A DNA stretch of 64,000 bases, taken from Paraburkholderia azotifigens (GTDB lineage: Bacteria; Pseudomonadota; Gammaproteobacteria; Burkholderiales; Burkholderiaceae). The position numbers were made by a program, and so were the translations under genes. Each line of letters starts with the position of its first letter. The first letter of the stretch is position 1. Under the pieces are notes generated by a model. The model worked only from the letters and a program-made list of their open reading frames with translations, was not told where the DNA came from and did no database searches. Below are positions 35,472 to 43,853 of the stretch, one piece after another. Location: the NCBI RefSeq assembly GCF_007995085.1, contig NZ_VOQS01000003.1:2418001-2482000 (forward strand), written 5' to 3'.

Positions 35472-36716
35472 ATGAAATCCACGAGAACTGCACTGCCAGG
35501 AGACAGCATTGCGACACAGCCCGCCGCGAACACGGGCGTCGTTATGACATTGGGCCTCTGTTTTGCGATTGCTCTGCTGGAAGGGTTGGATCTGCAATCC
35601 GTCGGCGTCGCGGCGCCGCGCATGGCGCGTGAATTCGGGCTGACGGTCGCGCAAATGGGGATCGCGTTCAGCGCGGGCACCTTCGGACTCCTGCCGGGTG
35701 CGATGTTTGGAGGGCGTCTCGCCGACCGGGTCGGACGCAAGCGTGTGCTGATCCTGTCGGCATGCGTCTTTGGCCTTCTGTCGATCGCGACTGCGTTGGT
35801 GTCGAGCTTCAGCATGCTGGTGATCGTGCGCGTGCTGACAGGCATGGGGCTTGGCGGCGCGTTGCCCAATCTGATAGCGCTGTCGTCGGAAGCCGTGTCG
35901 CCGAAAGCACGCAATACGGCTGTGAGCGTGATGTATTGCGGTATTCCGTTCGGCGGCGTGATCGCATCGATCATCGGGATCGTCAGCATCGGCGACACGG
36001 ACTGGCGCCATATCTTCTATGTCGGCGGCGCGGGGCCGCTCGTGCTCGTGCCGTTGCTGATTGCGTTCCTGCCTGAATCCAGTGCGTTCAGAAAAACATC
36101 GCGTGGGGCCAATGCGCAACCGGCGCCCGTTGGTGAAGTGCTGTTCGGCGCGAATCGCGGTCTGTCCACGCTGCAAATCTGGATCAGTTACTTCTGCACG
36201 CTGATCGTCCTCTACTTCCTGCTCAACTGGCTGCCGTCGCTAATGGCGGCACGCGGTCTTGCGCGCGCCGAAGTCGGCTATGTGCAGATCTTCTTCAATA
36301 TCGGCGGCGGACTGGGCGCGCTCTTCATCGGCATGTTGATGGACCGGCTGCGCGGCGGCGCGGTCGTGTCGGGCATGTATGTCGGCATCATCGCGTCGCT
36401 CGCCGCCTTGTCGGTCGCACCGGGATTCGCGGCGCTTGCCGTTTCGGCATTCTTCGCCGGCATGTTCGTGATCGGCGGCCAATCGGTGCTCTATGCGCTC
36501 GCTGCCGTTTTCTACCCGACGCCGATGCGCGGCACGGGCATCGGCGCAGCAGTGGCAGTGGGCCGCATCGGCTCCGTGGTCGGACCGCTTGCGGCAGGCC
36601 AGTTGCTGGCGATGGGCCGCAGTTCGTCGACGGTGATCGGCGCGAGCATCCCCGTCACGCTGATCGCTGCCGTCGCCGCGTTGCTGCTGATACGCCGTCC
36701 GCGCGCAGCAGACTGA
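35472..36716 (+). CDS. MFS transporter, aromatic acid:H+ symporter (AAHS) family
   Basis: Transporter of 414 residues with ~12 hydrophobic segments. The ATG at 35472 follows CAGGTGACA. The cytoplasmic loop between TM2 and TM3 has the MFS motif GGRLADRVGRKRVL, and the first segment carries LLEGLDLQSVGVAAPRMA, where an acidic residue in TM1 is typical of AAHS carriers such as PcaK. It opens the plus-strand operon with a porin and an esterase and should import ferulate or related hydroxycinnamates. Confidence 0.9.
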   Translation: MKSTRTALPGDSIATQPAANTGVVMTLGLCFAIALLEGLDLQSVGVAAPRMAREFGLTVAQMGIAFSAGTFGLLPGAMFGGRLADRVGRKRVLILSACVFGLLSIATALVSSFSMLVIVRVLTGMGLGGALPNLIALSSEAVSPKARNTAVSVMYCGIPFGGVIASIIGIVSIGDTDWRHIFYVGGAGPLVLVPLLIAFLPESSAFRKTSRGANAQPAPVGEVLFGANRGLSTLQIWISYFCTLIVLYFLLNWLPSLMAARGLARAEVGYVQIFFNIGGGLGALFIGMLMDRLRGGAVVSGMYVGIIASLAALSVAPGFAALAVSAFFAGMFVIGGQSVLYALAAVFYPTPMRGTGIGAAVAVGRIGSVVGPLAAGQLLAMGRSSSTVIGASIPVTLIAAVAALLLIRRPRAAD

Positions 36717-36759
36717 ATCCCTCTTTCCATAACAACACACGACGTTTGGAGACAACGAG

Positions 36760-37905
36760 ATGCACGCAACAACGATCCGGCTTTCCCTGTGCGGCGCGCT
36801 CTGCGCGTTCGCAACGAGCGCTTTCGCGCAATCGGGCGTCACGCTGTACGGCATCATCGATACGGGCATCGAATACGTATCGCATGCGAACGCCGCTGGC
36901 GACCACGTGTTCCGCATGCCGGCCGTGACAGGCGAATTGCCGTCGCGCTGGGGATTGCGCGGCGTCGAAGATCTGGGTGGCGGCTATAGCGCGGTATTCA
37001 CACTCGAAAGCGGTTTCAACGTCCGCGACGGCAGTTCGGGCCAGGGCGGCCGCTTGTTCGGGCGCCAGGCGTTTGTCGGCCTCAAGAGCGCCACGTACGG
37101 CACGGTCGCGTTCGGCCGGCAGTACACGATGACCTATCTCGCGTTGCAGGGCGCGGACATCATCGGACCGGACATTTACGGCATGGGTTCGCTCGATGCA
37201 TACGTGCCCAACGCACGCGCCGACAACGCCGTGACGTATATCGGCAGCTATAAGGGCTTCACGCTGGGCGCGGGCTATTCGTTCGGACGCGATTCAGCGG
37301 GTACGGGCAACTCGCCGGGGCAGGGCACGTGCGCGGGCTCGGTGCCCGGTCACGCAACCGAGTGCCGCGACTGGTCGGTGATGCTCAAGTACGACGCGCA
37401 GTACTTCGGCATCGCTGCGTCGTACGAAGACCAGCGTGGCGGCACCAATGCAGCCGCCAACTTCTTCGATGGCGTGGCAACCACGCCGCTCACCAGTGCC
37501 GCCGACAAGGATGCCCGCACGCACGTCAGCGCATATGCGCAATACGCCGGCATGAAGCTGGGCGCGGGCTGGCTCGGGCGGCGCGTGGTGACCGATTCAC
37601 CCGCCGTGCCGAATGTGCGCTCCGACCTTTTCTTCATCGGCGCGTCGTATCTGGTGACGCCGGCGTTTCTGGTCGACGGCGAGGTCTTTCGCATCGTCAA
37701 CGGCGACCACGACACGCGCGCGACGATGGGCACGCTGCGCACCACTTACTTGCTGAGTAAGCGCTCGTCCGTATACGCACAGGCGGCGTATCTCGCCAAC
37801 AGCGCGAAGGCGCGCTATTCCGTGAGCGGCGGCGGTGGCGGCACGACACCCGGCGCGGGCATGGGACAGACGGGCGTGATGGTCGGCATCAAACACATGT
37901 TCTAG
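36760..37905 (+). CDS. Outer-membrane porin (Gram-negative porin, OmpC-like Burkholderia type)
   Basis: Porin of 381 residues with TTTGGAGAC before the ATG. Signal peptide 1-23 ends AFA before QSGVTLYGIIDTGIEYV, the usual first strand of Burkholderiaceae trimeric porins. The protein ends in phenylalanine (GIKHMF), the BAM recognition signal. It sits between the AAHS carrier and the esterase, so a substrate-specific role in uptake of hydroxycinnamates or their esters is likely. Confidence 0.92.
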   Translation: MHATTIRLSLCGALCAFATSAFAQSGVTLYGIIDTGIEYVSHANAAGDHVFRMPAVTGELPSRWGLRGVEDLGGGYSAVFTLESGFNVRDGSSGQGGRLFGRQAFVGLKSATYGTVAFGRQYTMTYLALQGADIIGPDIYGMGSLDAYVPNARADNAVTYIGSYKGFTLGAGYSFGRDSAGTGNSPGQGTCAGSVPGHATECRDWSVMLKYDAQYFGIAASYEDQRGGTNAAANFFDGVATTPLTSAADKDARTHVSAYAQYAGMKLGAGWLGRRVVTDSPAVPNVRSDLFFIGASYLVTPAFLVDGEVFRIVNGDHDTRATMGTLRTTYLLSKRSSVYAQAAYLANSAKARYSVSGGGGGTTPGAGMGQTGVMVGIKHMF

Positions 37906-37915
37906 GAGACATCGG

Positions 37916-39625
37916 ATGAAGAAGTCCGCGATTGCTATATGCGTGTCGGCCACGCTCGCCGCCTGCGGAGGCTCGTCGAACACGACTTCGTCGGCGCTGC
38001 CGCAACTGAGCGCCGCGACACCCGCGACGCTCATCGGGAGTTGCGCGGCGCTCGCCGCGAAGCTGTCGTTCGCGAACACGTCGTTCACCTCCGTGACGGA
38101 TGTACCCGCAGGCACGCTGAAGGTGGCCGGCAAGTCGATTGCCGGGCATTGCGTGATCGAAGGTCAGATGAACCAGCGCGTGAGCGCCGTCGACGGAAAG
38201 ACGTATGCGATCGGCTTCGAGATGCGTCTGCCCATCGCGTGGAACGGTCGCTTCTTCTATCAGGCCAATGGCGGGCTCGATGGCAATGTCGTGACGGCGA
38301 CGGGCGAAATCGGCGGCGGCGGTCCGCTCGACGATGCGCTCAATATGGGCTTCGCTGTCATCAGTTCGGACGCGGGGCATGCGTCGGCGCAGAATCCGCT
38401 TTTCGGCCTCGGTCCGCAGGCGCGCATCGATTACGGCTACAACGCTGTCGCGACGCTCACGCCGATGGCGAAGCAAACGATCAAGACCGCCTATGGCAAG
38501 GCGCCCGACCGCAGTTACTTCGACGGCTGCTCGAACGGCGGGCGGCACGCGATGGTTGCGGCTGCCAGATCGTCGGCGCAGTACGACGGCATCATTGCAG
38601 GCGACCCGGGATTTCATCTGCCGAAGGCTGCGATTGGCGAGATGTGGGGCGCGCAGCAGTTCGCCAAGGTCGCAACGGCAACGACCGCGACCGGTTTGCC
38701 CGACATCACAACTGGCTTCACGGCAGCGGAGCGCCAACTGGTAGCGTCGCGAATCATTGCGAAGTGCGACGCGCTCGACGGCGTGACAGACGGCATGGTG
38801 CAGGACATCAAGGCATGTCAGGCGAACTTCAGTCTCGCCAATGACGTGCCGACGTGTTCGGGCAATGTGCGCGACGGCACGTGTCTGACGGCTGCACAGA
38901 AGGATGCCATCGGTAATGTGTTCTCGGGAGCGCGCAACAGCGCGGGCACGGCGCTTTACGCGAGTTTTCCGTATGACGTGGGCGTCAATGGCGCCAACTG
39001 GGCGCAGTGGAAGCAGAGCAATTCGATCACGCTCGATCCTGCGGCCGCTGCGTTCACGTTCACGACGCCACCGCAAAGTGCATCGTTGCTGAGCCAGTTG
39101 TCCTCGTATGCGCTGAGCTTCAGCATGGACAACGATGCGCCGAAGATCTTCGCGACGAGCGGCGTGTATACGGAATCGTCATGGTCGTTCATGGCCCCGC
39201 CCGATGAGACCAATCTCAGCGCATTGAAGCAGCGCGGCGCAAAGCTGATGGTCTATCACGGCACGAGCGATCCGGTGTTTTCATCGAACGATACGACCGA
39301 CTGGTACCGGCGTCTGATGGTCGCGAACGGCGGCGATGCTAGCAACTTCGCGCGGCTGTACACGGTCGCGGGTATGAACCATTGCTCGGGCGGCCCGACG
39401 GCGGATCAGTTCGATATGTTGACGCTAATGGTTGCATGGGTCGAGCAGGGCAAGGCACCCGACAGCGTGATCGCGACGGCACGCGACGCGAGCAACGCGA
39501 TACCGAACAGTGAAGTGCCCGCGGACTGGGGCGCGGCTCGTACGCGGCCGCTGTGCCCGTATCCGAAAGTTGCACGTTACAGGGGCGGTGACGTCAGCTC
39601 GGCGGCGAGCTTTTCGTGTAGCTGA
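37916..39625 (+). CDS. Tannase/feruloyl esterase family lipoprotein
   Basis: Esterase of 569 residues with an N-terminal lipobox-like LAAC (14-17). The nucleophile is S206 in DGCSNGGRHAM, the acid D452 in GTSDPVF and the base H489 in AGMNHCSGGP. C205 and C490 flank them, giving the CS-D-HC arrangement in which a disulfide joins nucleophile and histidine, characteristic of the tannase family. It is exported and probably surface- or periplasm-located. It starts 10 nt after the porin stop. It should release ferulate, caffeate or coumarate from esters (for instance chlorogenate) for the rest of the regulon. Confidence 0.9.
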   Translation: MKKSAIAICVSATLAACGGSSNTTSSALPQLSAATPATLIGSCAALAAKLSFANTSFTSVTDVPAGTLKVAGKSIAGHCVIEGQMNQRVSAVDGKTYAIGFEMRLPIAWNGRFFYQANGGLDGNVVTATGEIGGGGPLDDALNMGFAVISSDAGHASAQNPLFGLGPQARIDYGYNAVATLTPMAKQTIKTAYGKAPDRSYFDGCSNGGRHAMVAAARSSAQYDGIIAGDPGFHLPKAAIGEMWGAQQFAKVATATTATGLPDITTGFTAAERQLVASRIIAKCDALDGVTDGMVQDIKACQANFSLANDVPTCSGNVRDGTCLTAAQKDAIGNVFSGARNSAGTALYASFPYDVGVNGANWAQWKQSNSITLDPAAAAFTFTTPPQSASLLSQLSSYALSFSMDNDAPKIFATSGVYTESSWSFMAPPDETNLSALKQRGAKLMVYHGTSDPVFSSNDTTDWYRRLMVANGGDASNFARLYTVAGMNHCSGGPTADQFDMLTLMVAWVEQGKAPDSVIATARDASNAIPNSEVPADWGAARTRPLCPYPKVARYRGGDVSSAASFSCS

Positions 39626-39638
39626 AGCTGGCTGATGT

Positions 39639-39674
39639 GAGGCGGAGAACCGATGGCATCAGGGTTCCCGCCTC
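39639..39674 (+). terminator. Hairpin after the esterase gene
   Basis: GAGGCGG and GAACC pair with GGTTC and CCGCCTC across a one-base bulge. It lies 14 nt past the stop and has no T-run. Confidence 0.4.
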
Positions 39675-39829
39675 GCGCGGTGTTCCGCGATTGCACGCGC
39701 ACGATGTCGTTAAGGTTCCTAAAATTTTCCATGCGATCCCGCCTCCTGAGATTTGCATGACCATTGAACGGCCCAGGCGCCTATGAAACAATTGACGGAG
39801 CTCACATGTAGCAGGACATAACGCGCATC

Positions 39830-40762
39830 ATGGCCTATGACCCACAGCGCCGTCGGACCATTCTGCATTTCGCGCTCTACGGCGCGGAAGCCGACCAGCC
39901 ATGGGTCGACATGGTGCATTACGAACGCATTCCGCAGCGTGCCGGCCGTTTCGATTTCGACATCCAGCCGCACGTCCACGATGCGTTGATCCAGGTGCTT
40001 TACGTGACGGGCGGGGGCGGCGAGACCTTCATCGACGGCAGAACCTGGGCGGTCGAAGCGCCATGCCTGATCGTCGTGCCGGCGCGATCGGTCCACGGCT
40101 TTCGCTTCCGCAGCGACATCGACGGTCATGTCATCACCGCCGCGCAGTCTGCGCTGGAATCGCTGGCGATGACGGCCGCGCCCGAGCTGCTGGAATTCAT
40201 CCGCACGCCCACGGTATTGTCGATCGATCCCGACGTCGAGCGCGGCACACCTCTCGATACTCTGTTTCAGTCGATTGGTCGCGAGGCGGAAAGCCACGAG
40301 CGCTGGCAGTTCACCGCAGGCGCCGCACTGACGATTGCCCTGTTCGTCAAGATCGGGCGCCTCAGCGAGAGCGCCCGGCTTTCAGCCGATTCCGAGCAGC
40401 GGACCATGGCCGCGCGGATCGAGCGATTCCGCGCTCTGCTCGACCGCCATTGCCGCGAGCGGCGGCCAGTCGCGAGCTATGCCGAGGAGATGGGCGTAAC
40501 CACTGGCCAGCTCTCCCGTATCTGCCGTGCCACTTTCGGAGTCTCGGCAATCGAAGCCATCGATGCGCGCTCGATCCATGAGGCCAAGCGGCTGCTTGGC
40601 TATTCGACGCTCAGCGTGAAGCAGATCGCCAGCGAACTGGGCTTTCAGGACGAGGCCTATTTCGGTCGCTTCTTCCGCAAGCAGACAGGACTGCGGCCAA
40701 CCGAATACCGTTCTGCGGCCCACGATCGATCCTTGCCGCCTGAAAAGGGGAGAGCGGGCTGA
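39830..40762 (+). CDS. AraC-family regulator (PobR/HpaA-like)
   Basis: Regulator of 310 residues. An N-terminal cupin-like domain includes DIQPHVHDALIQVLYVTGGGGETFIDG, where histidines could bind effector or metal. The C-terminal AraC helix-turn-helix spans ~200-295 (SYAEEMGVTTGQLSRICRATFG, then SVKQIASELGFQDEAYFGRFFRKQTG). Its style matches PobR and HpaA, which activate 4-hydroxybenzoate and 4-hydroxyphenylacetate genes. It converges with the P450 fusion gene and probably senses an aromatic acid formed downstream of ferulate or coumarate. Confidence 0.88.
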   Translation: MAYDPQRRRTILHFALYGAEADQPWVDMVHYERIPQRAGRFDFDIQPHVHDALIQVLYVTGGGGETFIDGRTWAVEAPCLIVVPARSVHGFRFRSDIDGHVITAAQSALESLAMTAAPELLEFIRTPTVLSIDPDVERGTPLDTLFQSIGREAESHERWQFTAGAALTIALFVKIGRLSESARLSADSEQRTMAARIERFRALLDRHCRERRPVASYAEEMGVTTGQLSRICRATFGVSAIEAIDARSIHEAKRLLGYSTLSVKQIASELGFQDEAYFGRFFRKQTGLRPTEYRSAAHDRSLPPEKGRAG

Positions 40763-40776
40763 CTCGAACTCTCCCC
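40743..40776 (-). terminator. Intrinsic terminator of the P450 fusion gene
   Basis: On the minus strand GGGGAGAG, a 14-nt loop and CTCTCCCC are followed directly by TTTT, 11 nt after the stop at 40787. The same stem overlaps the 3' end of the convergent AraC gene. Confidence 0.7.
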
Positions 40777-40786
40777 GTCATCGGGT

Positions 40787-43576
40787 TCAGGTCGCTATCC
40801 CACCGAACTTCACGAACAGGTGCTCCGGCCCGGAGTTGGTCAGATTGTTGCCGCGCACATACTGGATCGGCCTTTCCGGATCGACCGCAATATCGCTGAC
40901 CTTGCGGGCCAGTGCCTTCGTGGCGATCAGCGTCTCGAGCCTGGCGAGCGGTGCGCCAAGACATTTGTGCATGCCGTTGCCGAAACCCAGGTGGCCGCTC
41001 GAATCGCGATCGATGTCGAAGGTGTCACCCTCGGCAAACTTGCGGCTGTCGCGGTTCGCGGCCGACAGCAGCAACCGCACCACCGCGCCCTTTGGCAGAT
41101 CAATCCCTGCGACAGTGGTCGCCTCGGTGGTGATGCGGCTCACGCGCTGAACGGTACCGCGGTAGCGCGCCACCTCTTCGACGAAACGGTCGGCGTCGTC
41201 GGGTTGCTCGCGGATGCGTGCCAACAGATCCGGCTGCTCGGCGAACATGCGAAAAGCGTTGGCGACAAGGATAGTCGTCGTGTCGTGCCCGGCGATGAAG
41301 ACGAAGGCGCACAGTTCCTTCGCTTCCTTCTCCGAAAGCAATCCGTCTTTCCACATGCGCGCAATATGCCCGCCGATCGACTGGCTGCCGGTGAGAGCGA
41401 GCCGCTCCAGCGCTTTCTTCAGGTACGCGAAGAACGCCTGCGCGCTCTGCTCGTCGGTGCCCGTTCCCGGCGCATTGCGGGCGAGTCGCCCGAAGTAGCT
41501 GAAGGTCTCGTCCGACCAGAACTTCATCTTTTCCTCATCCTCGTTCGGTACCTCGATCATCGCGGAGATGGTCGAGATGCTGAGCGGGATAGCGAAATCG
41601 TTGACGACATCGCCGCCGCCTTTGGCAATCATCGCGTCGAGCAGATGCTCCGCCCGTTGCGCGATCTGCTCCATAAAGGGGTCGAGCGCCAATGGCATGA
41701 AAGACGGCTGGACGACTTTGCGCAAGCGCGAATGGCCGGGCGCATCGAACAGCGTCAGGAACGTCAGCGGCGGCGGGCTGACGACCTCGGAGGAGAACAG
41801 CTTCGGGTTGCGGATCGCCTGATAGACGTCGTCATAGCGCGAGAGGAACCATACGTCCGATGTCGCCGACTGGCAACGCAGCACGGGAGCGTGCTCGCGC
41901 ATCCAGCGGTAGTGCTCGTAAGGGTCGCCTTGCGAGCCGTCGTCGACCACCTTGAATGGTTCCATGCCTTCGGGCCAGTCCAGTTCGTGTGAATAGGGCG
42001 CAAGGGCGCTCGCCGTGAACGGGCAGATCTGCGGCGCGCGATCCGGCGCAGCGGAAGGGAGCGCGCGGGGCGCTTCGACCACGGATGCCGGCTTGTCCAT
42101 TGGCATGCGATCGAGCGCCCGGCTCATCGTCGCCCGGGAATGGAGCGCATGACGCGTAATCACGTCCCGCGCCGCGTTCAGGTCGCCCAGTTCGAAGGCG
42201 GTGACTAGGTCACGGTGCTGCTGGACGATATCGCCGACGATCTCGGTCTGGTCGGTCAGTGCGCGAGCGATGTAGTCCTGCACGGCGAGTTGCCGGTAGA
42301 GCGCGATCAGCCGACTGTTCCTCGAAGCCTCGATCGTGAACATGTGGAAGGCGTGATTCGCCTCGATGTAGCTCGAAACGTCGGTCACGTGCCGCCCCGA
42401 CACGAATGGCGCCGTCGCCTCGGCGAGTTGCCGAAAGGCGGTCAATTGCTCGCTCGACAACCGGCCCATCGTCAACTGGGCCGCCCCCAGTTCGAGCGTC
42501 ATGCGCAGGTCGAAGGCTTCATCGACATCGACGGGAGAGAGGCGCTCCTCGCCGGTCTGAACCACCAGGCCCGTACCGGCAAACTTCTCATAGTAGAAAT
42601 TGCGCGGTGTCAGGCCTTCGGACGAGAGAAACGTGCGCACGGCATCGACCATCGGCGGCGGCCCGCAGAGGTAGACGTCCGACTCGCCATCGTTGAGCTG
42701 GGAGGCACTGATGTGGCGGGTCACATAACCCTTGTTGGGATGCGCACTGTCGGGACTGGAGACGGTGCACGCATAGGTGAAGTTCGGCAGGCGCTGCGCG
42801 TACATGTCGAGCCGGTCGACGCCGACCAGATCTTCATCGCTGTTCACACCCAGGATCAGATGGATCGGATACGGGCTGCCGCCGTCGTCAACGATCTTGT
42901 CCAGCATCGAGAGAAACGGCGCGAGGCCCGTGCCGCCCGCCAGAAACAGCACCGGCCGCTCGATGGTGCGCAGATAGAAGCTTCCCATCGGGCCGCGAAA
43001 CTCGATCGGGTCTCCCGCTTTGGCGGTTTCGGCAAGCCAGGTCGACATCACGCCCTGACGCACGTTACGCACGAGGAAGGACAGGTGTGGCGTGGACGGA
43101 CCCGAGCTGAAGGAGTACGACCGTGTCTGATCGGTGCCGGGCACCCGGATGTTGACATACTGCCCAGGAAGGAAGCTGAGACCCGCACGGTTCTCGAGCT
43201 CGACCGTGAAGGCGATCGTGGTGTCCGATGCTCGCTGGCAGGCGACGATTCGTGCCTTGTGGGCGGCCGGGCCGGTACCCGAGACGTCGGAGCCGGTGGC
43301 GATCTGGATCACGCAGTCGGAACGCGGACTCATCTGGCAGGTGAGAACCTTGCGGGCGCTTGCCTCCTCCGGGCTGAGCGCATCTTCCACGCAGTCGTCC
43401 AGAACGTACTCGCCTGACTCGCAGGTCGCCTTGCAGGTGCCGCACACACCATCACGGCAATCGAGTGGAATATGGATCCTGGCGCGGATGGCGGCATCGG
43501 TAACGCGCTCGCCCTCCTCACACTCGATGAAGCGGGTCACGCCGTCCTCGAAACGGAGTGTGATCTGATGGGTCAT
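40787..43576 (-). CDS. Four-domain fusion: [2Fe-2S] ferredoxin - FAD/NAD reductase - FCD domain - cytochrome P450
   Basis: Single open frame of 929 residues; GAGGAGACACC precedes the ATG. Residues 1-95 are a plant-type ferredoxin with C40, C45, C48 and C80. Residues ~105-335 are a BenC-type reductase (RSYSFSS for FAD, LAGGTGLAP and LCGPPPMV for NAD). Residues ~355-490 match an FCD domain, otherwise the effector domain of GntR regulators, with N407, H411, H454 and H476 at the usual metal positions and no DNA-binding domain. After a Pro/Ala linker, ~525-929 is a P450: I-helix AGHDTT (762-767), an EVAR at 801-804 as the likely ExxR, and haem ligand C872 in FGNGMHKCLG. It should be a self-sufficient NADH-driven monooxygenase. 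Domain order is reversed relative to CYP116B. Next to the ferulate regulon, an aromatic hydroxylase or O-demethylase is a fair guess. Confidence 0.88.
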   Translation of the reverse strand: MTHQITLRFEDGVTRFIECEEGERVTDAAIRARIHIPLDCRDGVCGTCKATCESGEYVLDDCVEDALSPEEASARKVLTCQMSPRSDCVIQIATGSDVSGTGPAAHKARIVACQRASDTTIAFTVELENRAGLSFLPGQYVNIRVPGTDQTRSYSFSSGPSTPHLSFLVRNVRQGVMSTWLAETAKAGDPIEFRGPMGSFYLRTIERPVLFLAGGTGLAPFLSMLDKIVDDGGSPYPIHLILGVNSDEDLVGVDRLDMYAQRLPNFTYACTVSSPDSAHPNKGYVTRHISASQLNDGESDVYLCGPPPMVDAVRTFLSSEGLTPRNFYYEKFAGTGLVVQTGEERLSPVDVDEAFDLRMTLELGAAQLTMGRLSSEQLTAFRQLAEATAPFVSGRHVTDVSSYIEANHAFHMFTIEASRNSRLIALYRQLAVQDYIARALTDQTEIVGDIVQQHRDLVTAFELGDLNAARDVITRHALHSRATMSRALDRMPMDKPASVVEAPRALPSAAPDRAPQICPFTASALAPYSHELDWPEGMEPFKVVDDGSQGDPYEHYRWMREHAPVLRCQSATSDVWFLSRYDDVYQAIRNPKLFSSEVVSPPPLTFLTLFDAPGHSRLRKVVQPSFMPLALDPFMEQIAQRAEHLLDAMIAKGGGDVVNDFAIPLSISTISAMIEVPNEDEEKMKFWSDETFSYFGRLARNAPGTGTDEQSAQAFFAYLKKALERLALTGSQSIGGHIARMWKDGLLSEKEAKELCAFVFIAGHDTTTILVANAFRMFAEQPDLLARIREQPDDADRFVEEVARYRGTVQRVSRITTEATTVAGIDLPKGAVVRLLLSAANRDSRKFAEGDTFDIDRDSSGHLGFGNGMHKCLGAPLARLETLIATKALARKVSDIAVDPERPIQYVRGNNLTNSGPEHLFVKFGGIAT

Positions 43577-43853
43577 ACGGGTGTCTCCTCTAGAGCCGCC
43601 CGAACGGGCCGCTTCACTGGCGGTAAGCTCGGGCGGAGTGGCGCGCGAGGTAGCGTGTTTCTCGCAGGCGTCCGGTGGGTTAGTGGCGCCAATTTAGAGC
43701 CTGAGCCGCGTTCCCCTCAATGGACAGAGACAACGTTCACCAGGACAAAACGTGCATTGCGATGGTTGTCGAATGACCGACTTAATCCAGGCGTCATCCG
43801 CTTTCTGGCGTAAAGAAAATGGGCAGCGGCCACAGAACGTGTCGCAGGTCGCC

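Noticed and set aside
42215..43417. A 400-residue plus-strand frame antisense to the P450 fusion
   Set aside because: It is Arg/His/Gly-rich low-complexity sequence lying wholly inside a gene with strong domain evidence.
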